Assembly: GCA_028023455.1 (NCBI GenBank)
Contig: JAQFVV010000187.1
Coordinates: 700,597-764,596 of the forward strand
DNA from: Epiperipatus broadwayi
Taxonomy: Eukaryota > Onychophora > Udeonychophora > Euonychophora > Peripatidae
Direction: 5' to 3'
DNA length: 64,000 nucleotides
Part shown: piece after piece, positions 23,028 through 36,639 of the stretch
How positions within the stretch are numbered: the first letter of the stretch is position 1
How the letters are laid out: every line of letters starts with the position of its first letter
Notes under the pieces: model-generated
Databases searched by the model: none
What the model was told of the DNA's origin: nothing
Seen by the model: the letters and a program-made list of their open reading frames with translations, nothing else
Program-made: the position numbers and the translations under genes

Positions 23028-24440
23028 ATATATTATAACAAACTGACAAACATCTACAGCTATCTGCATTTTCATAGTAATCTACCTAAGAATTTGTAGA
23101 ATGAGAGATTTCTTCAACAAAATATTAGATTTTAGTCAAGCGTTGGTGGTCGAGTGGTCAGCACAGCTGCCTTACAAGCAGTTGTCCTGGGTTTGCAGGT
23201 TCACTTCCCAGCCGATGCTTTGAGACATGAAAAAAAATATTAGATTTTATAGAATATAAAATATTCTAAAATACTGTTGGATAAAACAGTAATAAAATCT
23301 TCAGAAATTGAAAGGGATTTCTTCTATATATATATAGGTAACCAATTAAAAATTCCACCACTAGTTCTTAATTTTACTAATGATTTACTCAATATTTATT
23401 ATATTTGCAGAAAATATTTTAACATATTAAATTCCACAGATTATTTAAAATCTATTTTTCCCAATCTATCTAAAGTTGTATATCAAAGATATAGAATACT
23501 TAAAGGTAGATTTGTCAAAACATATTGTGTTACTTATTTTGTATCAAAATCAGAATGTTTCCATGTGAAGATACTGTTACAAAAATGGTCCAAGTTAATA
23601 CTATTAATGATTTTTTAAATGTTATATCCCCAATTATACCAATTGCAAAAGTATAAACTCAATATATTTAATAGAATATAGATGCTTTAGCCATTATGTA
23701 GATGAATCTCAAACAGTCTGTATATTAGAATAACTAACTATAGATTTGATATTTTGTATAAAAATGAAGATAGACCAATATCTAAACACTTAAATTTATT
23801 GCATCATTCGGTTGATGATTAAAGAGTGGTCATATCACAAAACAATTTTTCTTCTACAAGAGAAAGAAAACAAAAAAATGTTTTTTTTATTTATAAATTT
23901 AAAATCTTATCCCTATATGGAATGAATTACCAATATAGGTATTATTTTGCTCTTGAATTGTCTATAGTTTCATAATTTTCTAATACTGTTTTTAATTATT
24001 TTTCATGAATTGTTTAATATTAACTAATTATGTATTTTTCTTCTATTTGAGATTTTATATGAATACCCAATCTTTTGTTTGATACACGATTTTTTGTACA
24101 TATATATATATTATGCAGATTTATACATATTGGTTTTGTTTTTTTTAATTAATGAATTATTTAAATTGTAATGTTTTGATAAAAAAAAAAAATATGATTT
24201 TTTTTTAGAAGAAAAAAGTAAGATATTTTCATTTTTGATATGTAGAATTGAAAATGAATAAACTAAATATTTAAAAATTTTGATTAGCAATTAATTAGTT
24301 GAAATATTAAAACAGCTATGTTGACAAATAATTGTTTTGTTTTTTACTTATATTTTTTTTTTTTTAGTTATTTTTATATATTTTATTGTATCTATCTATA
24401 TAGTGTTTTTGAGTTATTAATTCTATATAGAATAGGATAT
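23028..24440 (+). mobile_element. Penelope-like element copy, plus orientation, decayed
   Basis: An inverted homologue of 21340-23027. The plus frame gives YSYLHFHSNLP, then (after the nested SINE) an open stretch 23277-23618 with FNILNSTDYLKSIFPNLSKV. The GIY-YIG end with RITNYRFDILYKNED and a ...HSVDD-like tail (about 23725-23820) comes next, and the shared 3' trailer TTGAAATATTAAAACAGCT lies near 24299. Starting points of the two copies abut near 23028, facing away from each other at their 3' ends. Confidence 0.65.
23135..23233 (+). mobile_element. tRNA-derived SINE inserted in the Penelope-like element
   Basis: About 95 bp with a tRNA-like fold: a GCGTTG/CGATGC acceptor-like pairing, A-box GTGGTCGAGTGGTCAGC, anticodon-like stem CTGC/GCAG around CTTACAA, B-box-like GGTTCACTTCC, and an A-rich tail. 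It is flanked by a perfect 16-bp target duplication, AAAATATTAGATTTTA, at 23119-23134 and 23234-23249. A related copy is at 35985-36092. It is a SINE made almost only of the tRNA part, not a tRNA gene. Confidence 0.85.
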
Positions 24441-24687
24441 TAGATAATATATATAACCGCTAATTTCTGAATTGTACACTGCAATGCTTTGATTCATAGA
24501 AACTTCTGATTTTGACTTTGCAGAAGCCTTTAGTCATCACATCACAATAAATTTATCTTTTTTTTTTTATTTATTTAAAAAATACCACATGGTAAATATA
24601 TGACATTTATGAATAATATATAAATTAATCATTTGATTATTCATTAAAAAATCAGTTGAAATAATTATATCTTTTTTTTTTATTTAG

Positions 24688-24732
24688 CAAAAGAATAGTC
24701 TCCAAATAGAAGATGAAGCCATTGGTGAATAA
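24688..24732 (+). CDS. LRPPRC: Last coding exon of the LRPPRC-like gene
   Basis: After a long T-rich tract and TTTAG acceptor the exon reads QKNSLQIEDEAIGE and TAA, in the phase left by the exon ending at 16473. It adds a short acidic tail. Its small size and the 8.2 kb intron make it less certain than the three exons before it. The following 100 bp would be 3' UTR; no perfect AATAAA was seen, only an ATTAAA at about 24842. Confidence 0.5.
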   Translation, partial: QKNSLQIEDEAIGE

Positions 24733-26284
24733 TTTGCTGTTAAAATGCATTAATGTTTATTGTAAAAAAAGAACCATCAAAAGAATATAAACATTTTAAT
24801 TATATTTGTATAAAGTTTATTATTAGTTTTTAAAAATAATTTATTAAATATTCATTTAAACATTGCCTTTACTATTTCACTTTTTTTTTTGTTTTGTTTT
24901 TTAACTGCTGGAATTCTAATCTTTTTTTTTAATATATATTTTAGAATTGAATATAGCCAAATAATCAATCATATTTCTTTAAATGATCATCATTTAAAAC
25001 ACTTGTATGCAATTTTCTTTATTCATATTATCATTCATTTTTTTAATCCCAAATACTTTTTTTTTTCAAATCTAGTCTCAATATTAAATAATTTTGAATT
25101 AATTAATATACCATAAGTTTTTATTAACTTTTTCTTACTGACAATGGTTTGGTTTTTAATTTATTATTCCAATTCAGCCCCTCATAGATAACATCAAAAG
25201 CCTAAAAAGTCTGGAAATTAAATTGCATTACTATTTGCTAAACCACCACTGATTAGTTAAGTTTACAGTAGATGATCCTACAAATAGTACAAAGAGTTTA
25301 TCTTGTTTACATTATAGTAAATTAATAGAATCAAATGATATGTTGATATATGCTATTGTACTTTCTAAAAAAAAATAACTTTCTTTTATTTTTATTTAAA
25401 TTGTTCTGAAAATGATATACATTACACATAGTGTTTACACCATTTCATTCATATTTTCAAATGGTGGTAATCATTTTTCATTTCTAATGCTATTTTCTTT
25501 TTTCTAAGTTTTTAATTAAGCAATTCAAGTTTAACAAATTTCTGAATTATAGTTCCATTTCGAAGGACTTTATAATATGTATGGTTAGTGCATCCATTTG
25601 CCATCCGATGACCAGAGGTTTGAATTGAACTGAAAGAAATTGTTTCTAATATTAATGGGCTTAGGATTTTTGCTATCAAGTGATTGCCTATAATCATTTT
25701 TAGTCAATAAATGGAAATCCCAGATTAATCTGGGTTAGTCAGATGAGTGTCAGTTTATTGGGTATTAACAATATTACTAATATGGTCTTTACCACAGATA
25801 AGAGATTTCATGTTCCATAAATGCTGAGATATATTTTATCTTTATTTTATTTCAAAATATGAATGATCAGAGTTTTTATTATATACAGAAGCACTTCTGA
25901 TGAGTTATATCTGATTCTTGCATAAAATCATTATCAAAAATGTTTTTAGCATAATAAGGTAAAGATATTTTTCAACTGAAGCATGGAAATAATTCAATTA
26001 AAACGATTAGTTTCTTCGCTAAAGTTAAACCTCGTAATTTTAATATTACTCTTTAATAGAAAGCACTTTGAAAAAACACACTTAAACATTGGTCTGAAAT
26101 TTTATCATGTCTTCAGTTATAAAATTGTCAATTCTATTGTGTTCCATCATTTTTCCTTCCCATTCCCAATTTTGTTTAACAAAAAAATAAGTGCATTTAA
26201 GCGTGCTCTTGTTCATTATTTAACTTAGATGTTGTAACAGAAAAGTAAAATAGTGATTCAAGATGACATAATAAAGATATTGGA
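24733..26284. other. 3' flank and AT-rich spacer
   Basis: No gene found. The stretch 25570-25640 (plus) has TATGGTTAGTGCATCC and GAGGTTTGAATTG, which look like a decayed tRNA A box and B box, so an old SINE may lie there. Confidence 0.4.
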
Positions 26285-26545
26285 AATAATAAGAAAGAAT
26301 CAAAAGTAAAATATGTGAGTGAGAAACAGATAGCTTCATTGAAAGAATTAAAAGACTGAAAGATAACATTGCTAGAAAAAATGTCAATAGATGTTTAGTT
26401 GAATTCCAAAAGTTGTGAAAAAACCTAAAAAAGACCACATATAAAATGGGTGTTATTTGAAGTGATATAGAAAAGAAAAACTGGATAAGAGAAATTGAAT
26501 TAACTTGGAGAGACATTCATCTTGTTGGATTGGTAATGCTTGAAA
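26285..26545 (+). mobile_element. Second RTE 3'-end fragment, decayed
   Basis: It aligns base by base with the plus-strand half of the RTE copy at 20030-20310: shared words include TCATTGAAAGAATTAAAAGACTGAA, ACATTGCTAGAA and ATTGAA..AACTTGGAGAGAC. The frame has deletions and stops and the GATGAT tail is lost. It is a 5'-truncated, older member of the same family. Confidence 0.7.
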
Positions 26546-26739
26546 ATGAAATATATATATATAATAAAATTATTTTAGAAACAACTGTGTAAGTTGAAAA
26601 AAATACACTCCTATTCTTTATTGTATTGTATAAATTATTTCAAAATACATGAGCCATTTACAAGACTTTTAAAACCCAGATATTACTTTATTTTGTTGAT
26701 ATTGTACAAAAGATGAAGTCACAGAGAATGTAGAAGGAT

Positions 26740-28620
26740 TAAAAATGATAAAAGGAAAAACCTCATCTGAAATGAGATTAGAATAATAGAACAATATGAT
26801 CATAAACTTGATTCAAAGGTTGTAGAAAAAATCCTAGAAAAAAAAATGTTAGGAGAAATTGATATTGAAAAAGAAGTGTCCAAGATGAATTTAAAACAGA
26901 GAAAGAACTGAAGAATATAGTCGAATTAGAATATATTGAAAAAAGTCTAAAGTTTCCAATTAAAGATATATCAAAAGAGGCTGAATATGTAAAGAAAGTA
27001 TTACAGCATCAATTGTAAATGAAGAGGGTTTATGAAAAAGAAAAAAAAATTGAAACTGTGAGTCAACTTCTAGAAGAACTACTAATTGTTGTGGAAAAAA
27101 TTTCTAAGATGACTGAAACAGAAGTAGCACATGAAAAAGAAATTGAGATAGAGATTACATCACTTACAGAAATAAAAACTACAAAAATAAAAGTACCAGA
27201 AGAAATGGTTGAATTAGAAGGGATTGAAGAAATAGAAGCAGAGATTACTGGAAGAGGAAATAGTGATTGAAAAAAAATTATTGGAAATAATTTCATTGCC
27301 TCAGGAAGATTTATTACCCATCACAATGGAAATCAGTGAGCCTCTGGAAAAATTGGAAATGCTGGAAGATTTTATAAAAGATGAAATACAAAAATTAAAA
27401 GTTTTGATTTAGAAATTATTGAAGAAAGTATAAAACTGTCTTCAGAAATAATAACAAAAGAAACAGAACCTATTGCAATAAAAGTCTGAAGTATGTTCTG
27501 TAAAAGAAGAGGAAAGAGATTGTCGATGAAGTCAAGGTACACAAAGAAATAATTGGCATAATTTCATCTAAAGAAGTAGTAATTTCTGAAGAAATCATTG
27601 AACCTATTAGATAAAAGCAGTTATTGATGAATAACAAAAGATAAAATTACAGAAAGTAGAAAAATTAAAATGATAAAAGAAAGGAAAAACTTTCTGATAT
27701 GAGATTAGAAGAAATAGCTGATATTACAATGCCATAACAGTTCTGATCAAAGACTTGATTGAGAGGTTGTGGAAGAAGTCCTTGAAGAAGAAATATTAGA
27801 AATTAATGTTGAAAAATAAGTGTCCGAAATGTTGAAAAAGATATAGTAGTAGAGGAATATGAGAAAGAATCAGAAGATGCAGTTGAATTAGACCAGATTG
27901 AAGAAAATCTAGAACTTCCAACTGAAGATATATCAAAGAAATTAGAAGTTGAATATGCTATTACAGAAAAAGAAAAATTTGAAGAAGGTATTACAGCACC
28001 CATCGTAAAGGAAGCAGGAAAAAGAAATTGAAATTACACAAGAAATTATTGAAATTGAGTCCACCTATAGAAGAACTGCTAACTGTTGTGGAAGAAATTT
28101 CTGAAATAATTAAAACAAATAGTATATGAATAAGAAATTGAGGCAGATGTAACATCAATTACAGAAATAGAACTTACAAAAAAGAAAGTACCAGAAGAGA
28201 TGGTTGAATTAGAAGGGATTGAAGAAAAGTTTGAGTCAATTGCTACAGAAAAAATAGAAGCAGAGATTACTGGTGAAAAAGAATAAATTTAGTGATTGAA
28301 AAAGAAATTACTGTAGCAATTGCATTGCCTTAGGAAAAATTAATATCCACCACACTGGAAATCAGTAAACCTCTAGAAAAAGTTGAAATACTGGGAGATC
28401 TTATAAAAAATGAAATACAAGAATTAAAAATTGATTTAGAAATAACTGAAGGTGTAAAATTGCTTTCAGAAATGATCACAAAAGAAATATAACATATTCT
28501 AATAAAAGAAATTGAAAAAAAACCTGAAATGGCTGCTGCAGAAAAAAACTAAGATGAGAAAAAATTTGTAGAGGAAGTTGAAGTTCAGAAAGAAATAATC
28601 TGACATTGTAATTTCATCTA
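26740..28620 (+). pseudogene. Tandemly repeated acidic Glu/Ile/Lys-rich protein, broken
   Basis: Two units of about 0.95-1.0 kb (from about 26740 and from about 27640) encode the same acidic sequence: EVSKM or EVSEM, LELPTEDISK, EELLTVVEEISE, TEIELTKKKVPEEMVELEGIEE, EAEITG, EISKPLEKVEIL. Both units have several stops and frame slips, and the longest clean piece is 83 residues (27019-27270). The composition recalls long repetitive proteins such as MAP1B/futsch-type or titin PEVK-type segments, but I recognise no named family. It could be a pseudogene or a real repeat exon read through indel-rich sequence. Confidence 0.5.
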
Positions 28621-31600
28621 AAAAAAGCTGTAATTGTTGAACATATTCTCTTAGTTAATATCAACATTAATACAATCCATTTTTTGATCTCTCTGTTTAT
28701 TTTCAGCAGCATTATCCAAAATTTTATCAAATATTTTATATAAAACATGTTATAAATGTAATTAAACAATTGACCATGCCAACATTTCGATGACAGATTC
28801 ACATTTCATTTGAGTTTTCTTCTGGTAAATATGTTCATCTGATGTTTTTTGACACCATCATTTCCAATATTTTTTTTCCAAACTTTTAGAATCTTTTCAA
28901 GTAGCATTGGTATTCACATTGATATCCATTGTAAGCGGCTTGGCAGACAGTGTGTTATCTTCTGAATTTCCAGGCATTTTCGTAATCTAATTTTTGAAAC
29001 ATTTGAATAAAAACAAACCCCAAACATATATTAATTATGTGTATATATTTTTTCTTCAAAATAAAACTTCAGCTTTATCAACCTAACATAAAAGCTATTA
29101 ACAGTCATTTAGCAATTCACTTTTTTACTATGCCAATACCAACTATTTTTTTCATTGTCTAAAACTCAATTTCAAGTATTGAAATTATGATAGCAACCGT
29201 TGCTGAAAACTTAGATCAATTGATAATTAAATCATGCATCACTTTGAGTATGGTCCCTTGCATTTCAACAATGCACACAATTAATGTAGATCTTATTACA
29301 ATATGAAACTAAACCAAACTGAAGGCAGCAAAGTTGCATGCCAGTACAATAAAAGCACAGAAGGAAGCTAGAGTAAAAATGGCAAAATCAACAAACGAAA
29401 TTCTGAATGAGTGAACTTTGGTAGGAAGATTTTAATTGTTTACCATTAAACATAAGCACATATCCATATAATTCTGATTTGACAATAGAAATGTTTTGTT
29501 TTGCAATATCTTTGGCTCTTCTTGCAAAATAGTTGATAATATTCTAATCATGATCATTTCTAAGACAGCAGATAATTGTGCTGATTGCAGAATGAAATGG
29601 AATAGCTGACATCTTAGTTTGAGGATATAACACAAGCAGATAACTGGGTGACAGATCCCAAAGGATTCTTTTTAGGTTGGTCATAACTTTCACTTGATGG
29701 TGTAAAAATTATAAGAACTAAATTTTATAACTAAAGAATTAGTTTTCACTTGAAGAAGCAATTTAAATATCACTAATCTAATGGTATTCATCCCAAAACA
29801 AATGAACTTGATAATAACTCCTGAACATATTCATTAAAATTTTGAAAACAAAACATGGGTCATACAATTTTTATACTTGATGAATGACATTTTTAAAAAA
29901 ATGTATACATAATATCTCAAGTTTTAAAAAAAAAAATGTTTGCCTATTCTTTTTATTGAACTGCTTGAAAAGAATCTCAAAATATTCTGAATTATTTTTC
30001 AAAAAATTCTATTTTCTAAGAATTTATAAATCCTCATTACTAGGAGATAATTATCTTTTTAAATCAATGTTTATTGGATCAATCTGTTCCTGGACTATTT
30101 TCATTGGTTTCCATTTTCACAGTTGTATCATTGATGTGGATTTGCATTCACTAAAATATCCATTAACTACTCTTACACTGGTTTTATTTGTAAAAAGGTT
30201 ACATTATCAAATCTAAAATAGAAAATCACTTGCTTTCTTTATTGCTTTAAGATTCCAAAGTCATTTTGAAGTTTCTAGAAGTCATACCTGTTGTGTTTTT
30301 CATAACATAATACTTGAATTTTTCAGAATATTATTCTGTAAATATTTTTTTCCAAGAATATAGATTTTTATGATACATTTACATGCATCCACACATACAC
30401 ATATAAACAGTAATTTCATCAAAAAAAAAAACCAACAGCAGTTAGTATTCCATCAGCAAATTACAGTTACTATTGTAGATACAAAATCTTTACATTGATA
30501 AGATTATCTGTGCACTTTTAATTTAATACATGCACAGTTGTTTTTTGACAAAATTCTTCTTTACTAAATAATTCAATATATATGTATTCTCTAATAGCAA
30601 TCATACTATATTTTTTAATTAGTACATTATGGGCATAGTAACAGTCAAAGATGACTTTTTGTACATGGAATAGATCAGAATCCAAACATTTAACTATTCC
30701 TGCGTACATTATCTTCTTAAATGAGTTAAACTATTTCTAAATATATGTAAGCATGAAGATAGCTTATTCTTATGACTAGTGCTGGAGTTTTTATTTCTCA
30801 TCTTTCATTAAATTATAGGTAAATGGTGATCATGTGAAATTATAGGTAAATGGAATAACAAAAGATAATTAATATGCACTCAGATGCGTGCATGTCATTA
30901 GTACATATAATAAAATAAAAACACATAATATACAGACAAGGTTAAAATTTGGATGTCTTGCCATTTTTTCCAAAAATTTTATTTGTTTGACACTTGATTA
31001 GACACTAATTCAGGAAAAAAAAATTTTTGACAAATTAGACATTTTCATTATTAAAGTATATTCATAATTTTATTTAGTTATAACAAATTTATTTTATAGA
31101 TTGGTTGTTAACTTTAGAAGTTGATACTATTCTATATGAGATTCATTTTTTCTATCTTAAATAAAGATATGAAGTATTTTTTCCCTCTGATTATAGTTAG
31201 CTGACATCTTATTGGGTATGGATTGTTGGTTTTTTTTGTGTGAAAACAATTTTTTTTTTTTTTTGGTATCCAAGAAAAAAATAAAATATATCAAATTCAG
31301 AATCTTAAAAAAAAAAATTTCAAATTATAACTAATTAATAAAAGAAATTTTTCCAAAAGAAGTTTAGAATACTCTATCTAAATGAAAAAAGTGTGATCAT
31401 TTTTAGATGCTAAATAATTAGTTGTTCTATATGTTTGCTATTATTATTTCCAATCCATTATTGTTGGTCAATCAGTTGATATAATGTATATATCTTTCAT
31501 TTCATGTAAGTGCAAACAGTTAATTCGAAAATAGCTATTTTTCCAGATTAAGAATAATTCAATAATATGCTTCTTAACCTTTCTTAATAATAAACACACA

Positions 31601-34600
31601 CACCATCCTCAAAGCATCCATATAGTGCTGGAAACTTAGAGCAAATACACTGTGTATACACATTGTATTAAAATATTTAAAAGAAATATGTTTATAAATA
31701 ATTTTTCAGCTATGATGAAATGAAGCAAAGTATCAATTAAAAACAAGCATTGCAAATGAAATTAAACTTAATATTTTGATCTGAAATATTTTAAGTAAAA
31801 GAAATTCACTTTTAGCTAAGATTTTATAAGGTTTTTAAATCAGACAATAATGTTTGGATGTATGAAGATTAAAAGTATAACTTTCTAAATACATTCTGTT
31901 TATTTTTATAATAATAAAAACTTATTAATTTACTTTATCTATTTTTTATTCAATAAAAATCTGTTTTTAAAAACAATTAAGAATCTGATTTTGTTTTATT
32001 TTTCATTTAGAAGAAAGATAAAAGTTTTTTAATTAAAAAACATTAAAATAATAGAAATCAGGCATTTTATCAATTAAGTTTATTAATTCATAATATATAT
32101 ATATTTTTTTTTAATTTTATTTTAAACTACCTATGTATATATTGATTCCTGTTCTGTATGCATGTTGTCTGTTATTCAAAATTAAATTTAAAATGTTACT
32201 TAAATGAATTATAATCATCCTAAGACAACAAAAATTGGTAGTAATGTAAGATTAAAAGTCAATTTTATTCAATTAATAGAAATTGTATAGTTTTAGAGAT
32301 TTGGATTAGCAGCATTCAACCTGTCTGTGTGGGTGTGAAAGTGCATATATATATATACCGAGAACTAATAATCTCTAATTAGTTTGATTATGCAATTTTG
32401 ATGGCAATTTTTAAAAGTCAAAAAAATTATTTCTTAAAATTTAAGACATAAATCTTATAATTGCAAATTTCTAGTGAATTTATTTCAATATTTTTTTAAT
32501 CAGATTTTTATTTTAAAAATTTTAATATATTGTGTGATTTTCCAACAAATCTAACATCAAAATCAAAAACTGAGTGCAGAGAGAAATTTGCTATGCTGAA
32601 AACAAGTTTTTATATCAAAATTGATATTAGCTTTAGACTGAAAGCAATATTTCAAAAAAAAATTTATTATAGTAAATTTACACTGATTTCTTTAACGAAA
32701 GAGAATCTAAAATCAGAAGACAGTATATTATAAATCAGAATTTATTTTTTTGCAACAAAAACATAATCGAGGATTAATTTCATTTTTTAGTTTAAAACAA
32801 TAAACTTTATAAACATGATCCTTGTATTAACAAAACTAAAATACTATACAAATGAATTTTTTTTTCAGATTTAACATTGATATATATGTATACAGGGAGA
32901 AAGATACACACTTATAATACATACCAATTTACAAAATATATAAATATTATTAGCAAATTACAATCTAAATGTTTACTTTTATTTTTTTTTTCCATAATAT
33001 ACGTCAGATCTTTTAAAAAAACACGCACAGAAATACAATGAAAGGAAATAAGTCCATAGGACCAATATTATCAATTTGCACACCACAAATCAAAAATTAA
33101 TACTGAAATTTTATAAAGGAAAATTTTGGAAAATAATTTTTACTTCATTCTGAGAATTCAGACAGGAGAGCAAGCAACATCTAAAACAAAGAAATTTTAT
33201 TATTAAAGTAATAAAATTAGAACATATAGCCAATAAAAATATATACAATTTTAAAGTATAATTTAACAAGTACAGACTAAATTTAATCACTATTGAGCAA
33301 CTGTGTGAATTAAATATTTAAAAATAAACAGTTCTAAATTAAAGTTAGTGGCTTCTAATTGTCATATGCGAGCAAATGATTAAGAGAAAAAAGTGTATAT
33401 ATTTAAGTTCTGCAAGTGAAATAACAAGACTATTGCTAAACAACATTTAATTATCATCTGTGGTGATTTGTCATTATAGTAGCATCTCAATATTCTGAGC
33501 TATATTGTGCATACAAAATGTGGACATAACCATGCTATCTAGTTAATCTGCCATTTACACAAGGATTCTTTCAAAGAATTTGTATTAGCTTATATGTATA
33601 TAAAGACAAAGATTTGTTTACAATATTGAGTTTTGCATCATGAAATTAAACAATTCAAATAGATAATGGAAATAGTTGAACATAACTATAAGTAAATGCC
33701 ATCAACTCATATCTCAGTCAGACAATGAAAATTTTGTATACAAATATGTGGGACGATATTGATATTGACTTATGATAATTCATCGATTAGTAGGAGTATT
33801 CAAGACTTTATGCTGATAAAAGTATTCAGCTCAGAATGTAAAGAAAAAGCTAGCTTCCTTTTGATAAATATTTGGATTTATGATAAATGTATTGCAGGAA
33901 CATCCACTCAAGCTGTGACATTTCTTTATATCTGGTAAATAAGTTAAAAATATGACTGGTAAAAATTGATAAATTATAATTGATTTAGAACACTAAAAAT
34001 AATCAATATATTCATTTCAAAAGCAAGTTGATTGATATAAAAAGAATTCAAATTCATTTAAAGAAAGATACAAAAGTTGATGATTATGGTTCATCATATT
34101 AAAGAATTGTAGGCAATCAGTAGTGGCAAATTCTTATATTTATCACAAAATGAAATGTAGATTTCAGTTATCATTACATATAATGGTATCTTTTTCAGAT
34201 TTGAGAGGTTGTGTGTGTCACCCTAAGAATCAAATGTGTTTGTCAATTGGTAGCATTTCTATGAAAAAAAGTGCTTATCATCTTGAATTCAATAAATATA
34301 TATATATATTGTAACTTAAATTTCGATCGGAAAGATATTAAGATAAAATATTACCATTATAAATATTTTAACCTGAGTCCAACGGCATTGTAGCCAAAAC
34401 TATATGAAAACATCAAAATGCTTATCTCAAACATATTGCCATTGTAACATAAATAAAGTGATCAAAAGAAAAGATTCAAATATAAAATTATATCAAAATG
34501 TCAAATATTATTACTTAATATTCGAAAAATGGTAATAAAATTTTAGATCAAAGAGAAAAGAATTAAACATTGTAACTTGCTGAGCATAAGCTATTAAACA

Positions 34601-35984
34601 AAATATCAGACTGAGTTATCAATCATATTAAGGGTCATTGGATTAAATGAAACATACTCCTGGATAGTAGCTATATAGCCATAAGGTCCTAAATATTAAA
34701 ATGATGAGTAGGAATAAATTAAACATATTTCTATAATTAGATTTCTCAAGATATCACAATATCAATAATTATAAACAAATGATTAGGAACAAACTACTAT
34801 AACTCAGATATATGGAAATCAAGTGAGTGAGTACACTGGTAACTCAATCAAATATCTCTCAATATATCCAACTGTAGATTTTACTCACTTTCATTTCTTG
34901 GTTTGATGTTAAGTGCATATTTAAACAAATACCAAGTGAATATAGTCTAGCAGGGTGCCACTAGATTATCTGAATCTAGACACAGTTATATCTAATAACC
35001 TTTTCACATGTACCGGGTTTGAATCCCGTTTTGGTACTTTATTTCTAATAAAATGGAGGATTTTGCTTTTTAGAGCCATATCACTGTATGCGCTAATATT
35101 TAGGTAAACATAAAACATCTTTAAACCAAAGTGGAGTATATAAAATTCATTAGACATAAATAATTTCCCAGACCTTAACATAATAAATGCGTTTCAATAT
35201 TTTTTTTTATAAGTTTTACTAGCTCAGATTACTATTAACTTAGGATGGCAATTCACTCATCCTTGCATGAAATAGATGATGGGATGGTGGTTATTACAAT
35301 TACTAAGAAATCCCTAAATATTATGAAATCAATATTTATTTATGGCCTTTAAACATTTAAACAGCTCATTAATTAAAACGTGATGATGATAATGACAACA
35401 ATAATGACAATGGTTTCAATCACAGCTTTAGGACTAAGCCTAATCATAAACCTAATTTTTATAAAGAAATTCATAACTATTGCTTAATTTTAGTATATCT
35501 AATTGGAACTTAAATAGCTAATATTCACCTTGATGATGAATGATCACACTTAATAAAGACTACTCTTAATGAAATATATACGCCTCGTTTAATAAAACAA
35601 ATTAACATTTATTAATGCATTACTAATATCTACATGAAAATTTATAGATAAACATGAAAATTGATATGAATAATAATAACAATAATAATTGATTATATTG
35701 CAATCTTCAGATTAATTTCAAGTTCTTCCCCCTTTCCCGTCAAATGTATATGGTATTAAATTGGGTAACCGATTTGTTAAAATGTTCCATCCACAAGAAA
35801 AGTATTTCATAAAAAAAAAATATTCACTCATTGGCCCACATACCTTATAATCTAACATGTAAGCAGAATGTTAAAAAAAATGTTAGTAGAATTGGAAAGA
35901 GCAAGTTTTAGAAACAAGTTTTAATCATTTTCTCCCCCTCCCTTCTACACTCTGAAACCTATACTTTCTTAAAACAAAATAATT
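28621..35984. other. Long AT-rich region, no gene recognised
   Basis: Open frames are short and AT-driven. A minus-strand 26-codon frame at 28895-28975 (MPGNSEDNTLSAKPL...) has better codon texture and might be a broken exon. A GGTTTGAATCC B-box-like word near 35021 suggests another tRNA-derived scrap. Poly-A, poly-T and TA runs are common. I see no TE ends here. Confidence 0.4.
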
Positions 35985-36092
35985 GTCAAGCGTTGTTAGC
36001 CGAGAGGTCATCGCACCCGCCTTGCAAGCAAGTAGTTGTTTGCAGGCGGGTGTGGGTTCGCATCCCGGCCGATGCTATGACATATGGAAAAA
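35985..36092 (+). mobile_element. tRNA-derived SINE, second copy
   Basis: Shares with 23135-23233 the start GTCAAGCGTTG and the end GGCCGATGCT..GACATATG plus A tail. A box TAGCCGAGAGGTC, B box GGTTCGCATCC (near consensus). The loop CTTGCAA would give anticodon TGC. The middle carries an extra CACCCGCC/GGCGGGTG pairing. A flanking AAAATAATT-like direct repeat is plausible but blurred by the A tail. Confidence 0.75.
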
Positions 36093-36639
36093 AAAAATAA
36101 TAATAATTTAATATTTTAATACTGCTTATTCCTTCACATTCACTCGCAATTATACACAGATAAAGTATTATGTATGTGTGTGTTTACCCCGTAAAAACCA
36201 AAATATTATTTAAAACCAAAATAATAATACAAAAAAATTATTTTACACATTAATATTTCATAATTGTAAATTAATAAACAAATAATTTTGATACATTCAA
36301 AATCATTTATGAAGCTCAAGGTTATTATTAGTAAGAAATTATTGGTTTTAATCGATCTGAATTGTCTTTAAAAGTTCTTTAAATAAAATATACCACTTTA
36401 TTGCTAAAAGTTTATTAAGACTCTGATATCATAAAGAAAATAGATATAAAAAGTCATATTACTGATCCTTTGTTTTGTGGCGAACTTCCAAGGGCTCAAA
36501 CTTATCTTGTATAATGTCTATATTTCTGCAGCTACCATTTCCGTTTTACTTTGGAACAATCTCTTTCTTGAGGTGTATAATTGTTTGATGATGATGATCC
36601 TATTGAGGTTATTTGCTTTAGTGGACAATTTGGAAATCA

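Larger units (their letters stand above)
16474..24687 (+). other. Last intron of the LRPPRC-like gene, packed with transposons
   Basis: 8.2 kb between donor GTATTA (16474) and acceptor TTTTATTTAG (24678-24687). It contains the inverted RTE copy (19440-20335) and the two Penelope-like elements (21340-24440) with a nested SINE. 16490-19430 and 20340-21330 hold nothing I recognise beyond AT-rich sequence. A CpG-rich patch at 16555-16600 stands out but could not be assigned. Confidence 0.55.

Noticed and set aside
23135-23233. Functional tRNA-Val or tRNA-Ala gene
   Set aside because: Flanking 16-bp duplication, A tail and weak acceptor stem show a SINE insertion.
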